From Candidatus Latescibacterota bacterium (lineage in GTDB: Bacteria; Krumholzibacteriota; Krumholzibacteriia; WVZY01), in contig CP070677.1 in NCBI GenBank assembly GCA_020352495.1, forward strand, positions 2,644,039-2,678,093: 34,055 nt of DNA, given 5' to 3'. The notes beneath the pieces were generated by a model that saw only the letters and a program-made list of their open reading frames with translations, did not search any database and was not told where the DNA came from. The number at the start of each line of letters is the position of its first letter. The stretch's first letter is position 1. Shown here one piece after another: positions 31,523 through 34,055 of the stretch. The position numbers were made by a program, and so were the translations under genes.

Positions 31523-32716
31523 ATGCGATCGTGTTTGTTAATTCTGGCCACGGTTTCAGTCTTGACATCGAGTGTACTTGCTGATGATAAAGTTCCTCTT
31601 CCCCCCTTAGAGCCTGAGGTGGAAAATAAGCTCAATTCTTGGTTAAACAAACACAGCTCAACCCCGGAGGAGTATATCGTCGCGAAGTTTGCTAACCGTG
31701 ACATAGTATTTATAGGTGAGTTCCATCGTATCCGCCACGATCCGATACTCGTCCAGAATGTGATACCCCTTCTCTACGAAAACGGCATATATAATCTAGG
31801 TCTCGAATTCATTTGTGCTCGTGACCAGGCGAGTGTGGATTCTCTTCTTTCGGCATCATCCTACAACCAAGCAGAGGCAAACCGTGTTTTCTGGAATGGA
31901 TGGCCGTTTTGGGGGTACCAGGAATACGTGGATATCTTAAAGGCGGCTTGGCTCTTGAATCATCAACTACCTGAAGGCAGTCGTCTCTTTCGTGTTATTG
32001 GGTTGGATGCATTTTCCGACTGGAGCGGAGTATGGAAACCGGAGGACAAACAGGCACCCGACTTCCGTGAACAGGTATATCCCGAGGGGGATAGAGATGA
32101 AATGATGGCAAATGTGATCAAACGCGAGATCCTGGCCAATGGAGGGAAAGCTCTTATTTATTCGGGCAGCAATCATGCTTTCACACGATTTCAATACGCG
32201 GCAGTGGATGCGATCACAGGTGAGATCATTGAACGCCGGTCGAAACGTATGGGACACCGTATCTATCGAGAGATTGCGGATCGGTGTTTTTTTATTTTTC
32301 TTCATGCACCATGGGACGCCGCGATTGGTTCGCCCGATCGCTTGGTATACCCGGCGGACGGTGTTATCGATGCACTATTTCAAAATAGGCTACCAGAAGA
32401 GCGTCGTTGTGGATTTGATGTAGTAGGAAGCCCGTTTGGTCGATTGCCCGGAAAAACTTCTTACTGGTCTCACTCGTCAGAGAAATTTAATTTGGAGATG
32501 TTTTGTGACGGATGGATATATCAGATGCCAATATCGGAGTACGAAGGAGTCATAGTAATACCCGATTGGTTTAACGAGGCGAACCATGAAGAGGCGATTG
32601 CTCAAATAATGAACCCTGATCCACGAGTGAAAAATCGAGATCGCAGTGTCGAGGATCTCGTGAAAATCCTATCACGATCGGCGGACATCAAACGGAGATT
32701 TGCCAAATTTCATTGA
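31523..32716 (+). CDS. exported EreA/ChaN/TIKI-superfamily protein
   Basis: The 397-residue protein has a signal peptide (1-20, ending SSVLA). The domain has IVFIGEFHRIRHDP (G65, E66, H68, D73), the first motif of the EreA/ChaN/TIKI superfamily, and a later YSGSNHAFTRF, corresponding to the second histidine motif. Relatives include erythromycin esterase, haem-binding ChaN and TraB/TIKI proteases, so hydrolase or haem-binding roles are possible; the substrate is unknown. Base composition is clearly AT-richer than the flanking genes, which suggests transfer. The next gene starts 25 bases later with its own good ribosome site. Confidence 0.65.
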   Translation: MRSCLLILATVSVLTSSVLADDKVPLPPLEPEVENKLNSWLNKHSSTPEEYIVAKFANRDIVFIGEFHRIRHDPILVQNVIPLLYENGIYNLGLEFICARDQASVDSLLSASSYNQAEANRVFWNGWPFWGYQEYVDILKAAWLLNHQLPEGSRLFRVIGLDAFSDWSGVWKPEDKQAPDFREQVYPEGDRDEMMANVIKREILANGGKALIYSGSNHAFTRFQYAAVDAITGEIIERRSKRMGHRIYREIADRCFFIFLHAPWDAAIGSPDRLVYPADGVIDALFQNRLPEERRCGFDVVGSPFGRLPGKTSYWSHSSEKFNLEMFCDGWIYQMPISEYEGVIVIPDWFNEANHEEAIAQIMNPDPRVKNRDRSVEDLVKILSRSADIKRRFAKFH

Positions 32717-32740
32717 TTTGTGCGAAAGGAAGGACGAACC

Positions 32741-33319
32741 ATGAACCATTTCAAATCACTTAGCCTGGCGATTGGTGTATTCCTCGCACTCGCGACAACG
32801 GCTCCCGCGCAGGACGCCGAAGTCGATCAAGCTAAAACCGCACAAGTTACGACACCCGAACCGCAAGCGTTTCTAGAATCCCTCGTCGGTTCGTGGGAGG
32901 GCACGTGTCGCACGTGGTTTCGCCCCGGCGAACTTGCCGATGAGTCAAAGGTGAAGGGCGAATTCCGCTTGATTCTCGGCGGGCGCTTAGTGCGTCATAC
33001 GTATGAGGGAGAACTCCAGGGTAAACCTCGCACCGGCGAGGAGACGATCGCGTTTAATTCTGTTAAGAAGAAGTTTCAGACATCGTGGGTAGATGATTTC
33101 CATATGAACTACGGAATCATGTTTTCAGAGGGCGACGGCACCAAAACGGGTTTTACCGTTGTCGGGAAATACTCCGTTGGTCCCGATCAGCCACCTTGGG
33201 GCTGGAAGACCGTGTTCGAATTGGCCGACAAAGATCATCTCACCGTCACCGCATACAACGTGTTGCCGGACGGAACAGAAGCGAAGGCCGTCGAAACAAA
33301 ATATACTCGAAAACCGTAA
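32741..33319 (+). CDS. exported DUF1579-type protein
   Basis: The 192-residue protein starts at ATG 32741 after AAGGAAGGA; the seven extra residues upstream in frame are rejected. It has a signal peptide (1-24, ending APAQD). The domain begins FLESLVGSWEGTCRTWF and continues with GRLVRHTYEGE and GEETIAFNSVKKKFQTSW, the pattern of DUF1579, a lipocalin-like beta barrel of unknown role. It is often secreted in soil and sediment bacteria. It may be co-transcribed with the EreA/ChaN-like gene before it, 24 bases away, but its composition is like the chromosome average. Confidence 0.8.
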   Translation: MNHFKSLSLAIGVFLALATTAPAQDAEVDQAKTAQVTTPEPQAFLESLVGSWEGTCRTWFRPGELADESKVKGEFRLILGGRLVRHTYEGELQGKPRTGEETIAFNSVKKKFQTSWVDDFHMNYGIMFSEGDGTKTGFTVVGKYSVGPDQPPWGWKTVFELADKDHLTVTAYNVLPDGTEAKAVETKYTRKP

Positions 33320-33413
33320 CAAAGATACCAAGCTAACTCACCTGTGATAGCTGGCCACCAAGGCCTCGCACCGGAGCACGGTTGTCCTTCAGCTTTTCAT
33401 GGAAGGAAACCAC

Positions 33414-34055
33414 ATGAAAGCGATCGTTCAAACCGACTACGGCTCACCGGATGTCTTCGAACTCAGGGAAATCGACAAGCCAACGGTCAAGGATAACGAT
33501 GTGCTGGTACGCGTTCACGCGGCCGCCCTCCATGCAGGTGACTACTTTACCATGAGAGGCAGCCCGTACCCCGTGCGCTTTGCGGCCGGGTGGCCCAAAC
33601 CTAGAAACTACGTTCCGGGATACGATGTAGCAGGGCACGTTGAGGCGGTCGGCAATAACGTAAAGCGGTTTCAACCGGGTGACGAGGTATTCGGTACGTG
33701 CAAGGGCACCTGCGCCGAGTATGTGTGCGCCAGAGAGAAAGACTTCTCGTCAAAGCCGGCCAACCTCACGCTCGAGCAGGCCGCGGCCGTATCTGTCTCC
33801 GCGATCACAGCTCTCATCGGTCTTCGCGATGTGGGAAAGATACAGCCAGGGCATAAGGTCTTGATCAATGGTGCGTGGGGTGGGGTGGGTACGTTCGCCG
33901 TGCAGATTGCCAAGGCGTTCGGAGCAGAAGTGACCGGTGTCTGCAGTACGAGGAAGATGGACATGGTCCGATCGATCGGCGCAGACCATGTTATTGATTA
34001 CGCCCAGGAGGACTTCACGCAAAGTGGGCAACACTATGATATCATCCTCGATCAA
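33414..34055 (+). CDS. medium-chain NAD(P)-dependent dehydrogenase/quinone oxidoreductase, 3' part missing
   Basis: The first 214 codons of an MDR-superfamily protein run to the right edge. ATG 33414 follows AAGGA by about seven bases. It opens MKAIVQTDYGSPDVFELREI and has the substrate-channel pattern VRVHAAALHAGD, GYDVAGHVEAVG and the coenzyme motif INGAWGGVGTFAVQIAKAFGAEV. The zinc ligands of classical alcohol dehydrogenase are not evident, so it is the zinc-free NADPH:quinone-oxidoreductase type. Substrate unknown. The 94-base gap before it contains a small GGCC-ACCAA-GGCC dyad that may end the previous transcript. Confidence 0.88.
   Translation, partial: MKAIVQTDYGSPDVFELREIDKPTVKDNDVLVRVHAAALHAGDYFTMRGSPYPVRFAAGWPKPRNYVPGYDVAGHVEAVGNNVKRFQPGDEVFGTCKGTCAEYVCAREKDFSSKPANLTLEQAAAVSVSAITALIGLRDVGKIQPGHKVLINGAWGGVGTFAVQIAKAFGAEVTGVCSTRKMDMVRSIGADHVIDYAQEDFTQSGQHYDIILDQ

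Overview
The window is bacterial chromosome, densely coded on both strands, with no rRNA, tRNA, CRISPR array or mobile element that I can see. The gene set suggests an anaerobic or microaerophilic Gram-negative-type bacterium: tungstate/molybdate uptake with cofactor synthesis, a DsrMK-like membrane Fe-S/cytochrome module with DsrC-family proteins, an ATP-driven 2-hydroxyacyl-CoA dehydratase/benzoyl-CoA-reductase-type system, and an ArsF/ArsG cluster. Lipoproteins with fibronectin type III repeats and small glycine-zipper envelope proteins are common in deltaproteobacteria-like and FCB-type lineages. I cannot name the phylum from sequence alone.

Layout. 1-2620 (minus): a thiolase and a FadN-like hydroxyacyl-CoA dehydrogenase/enoyl-CoA hydratase that runs off the left edge. 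2938-3894 (minus): an exported PqqB-like metallohydrolase. 4133-7323 (plus): ArsR regulator, ArsP/YraQ-type permease, small CxxC redox protein, ArsF and ArsG. 7449-12621 (plus): fused 5-oxoprolinase and an atypical NRAMP-family transporter. 12794-13966 (plus): a fibronectin-repeat lipoprotein. 17734-14030 (minus): a five-gene unit reading TusE/DsrC-like, DsrM/NarI-like, DsrK/HdrD-like, Rrf2 regulator, tandem DsrC. 18786-18016 (minus): a helix-turn-helix/Cys-rich/receiver-like regulator behind iteron-like repeats. 23208-19016 (minus): moeA-wtpA-wtpB-wtpC. 23544-23846 (plus): MoaD-like protein. 24103-30452 (plus): a five-gene catabolic operon (dehydratase/reductase-like protein, its ATPase activator, ADP-forming acyl-CoA synthetase, Na+/solute symporter, envelope protein). 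31198-30488 (minus): a NicO-family Ni/Co transporter. 31523-34055 (plus): an EreA/ChaN-like secreted protein, a DUF1579 protein and a truncated medium-chain dehydrogenase.

How they may work together. In the right half the symporter could import a carboxylate, the NDP-forming synthetase could make its CoA thioester, and the ATP-driven dehydratase-like enzyme could carry out a low-potential reduction or dehydration; the thiolase/FadN-like pair at the left edge could finish beta-oxidation. The W/Mo supply genes sit directly beside this operon, but no W/Mo enzyme is visible in the window. In the middle, the DsrMK-like complex is flanked by two DsrC-family proteins whose cysteines are partitioned: the small one keeps only the C-terminal CysA, and the fused tandem keeps only CysB plus an additional cysteine in each half. 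That partition and the single-subunit dehydratase/activator pair are the most interesting features here.
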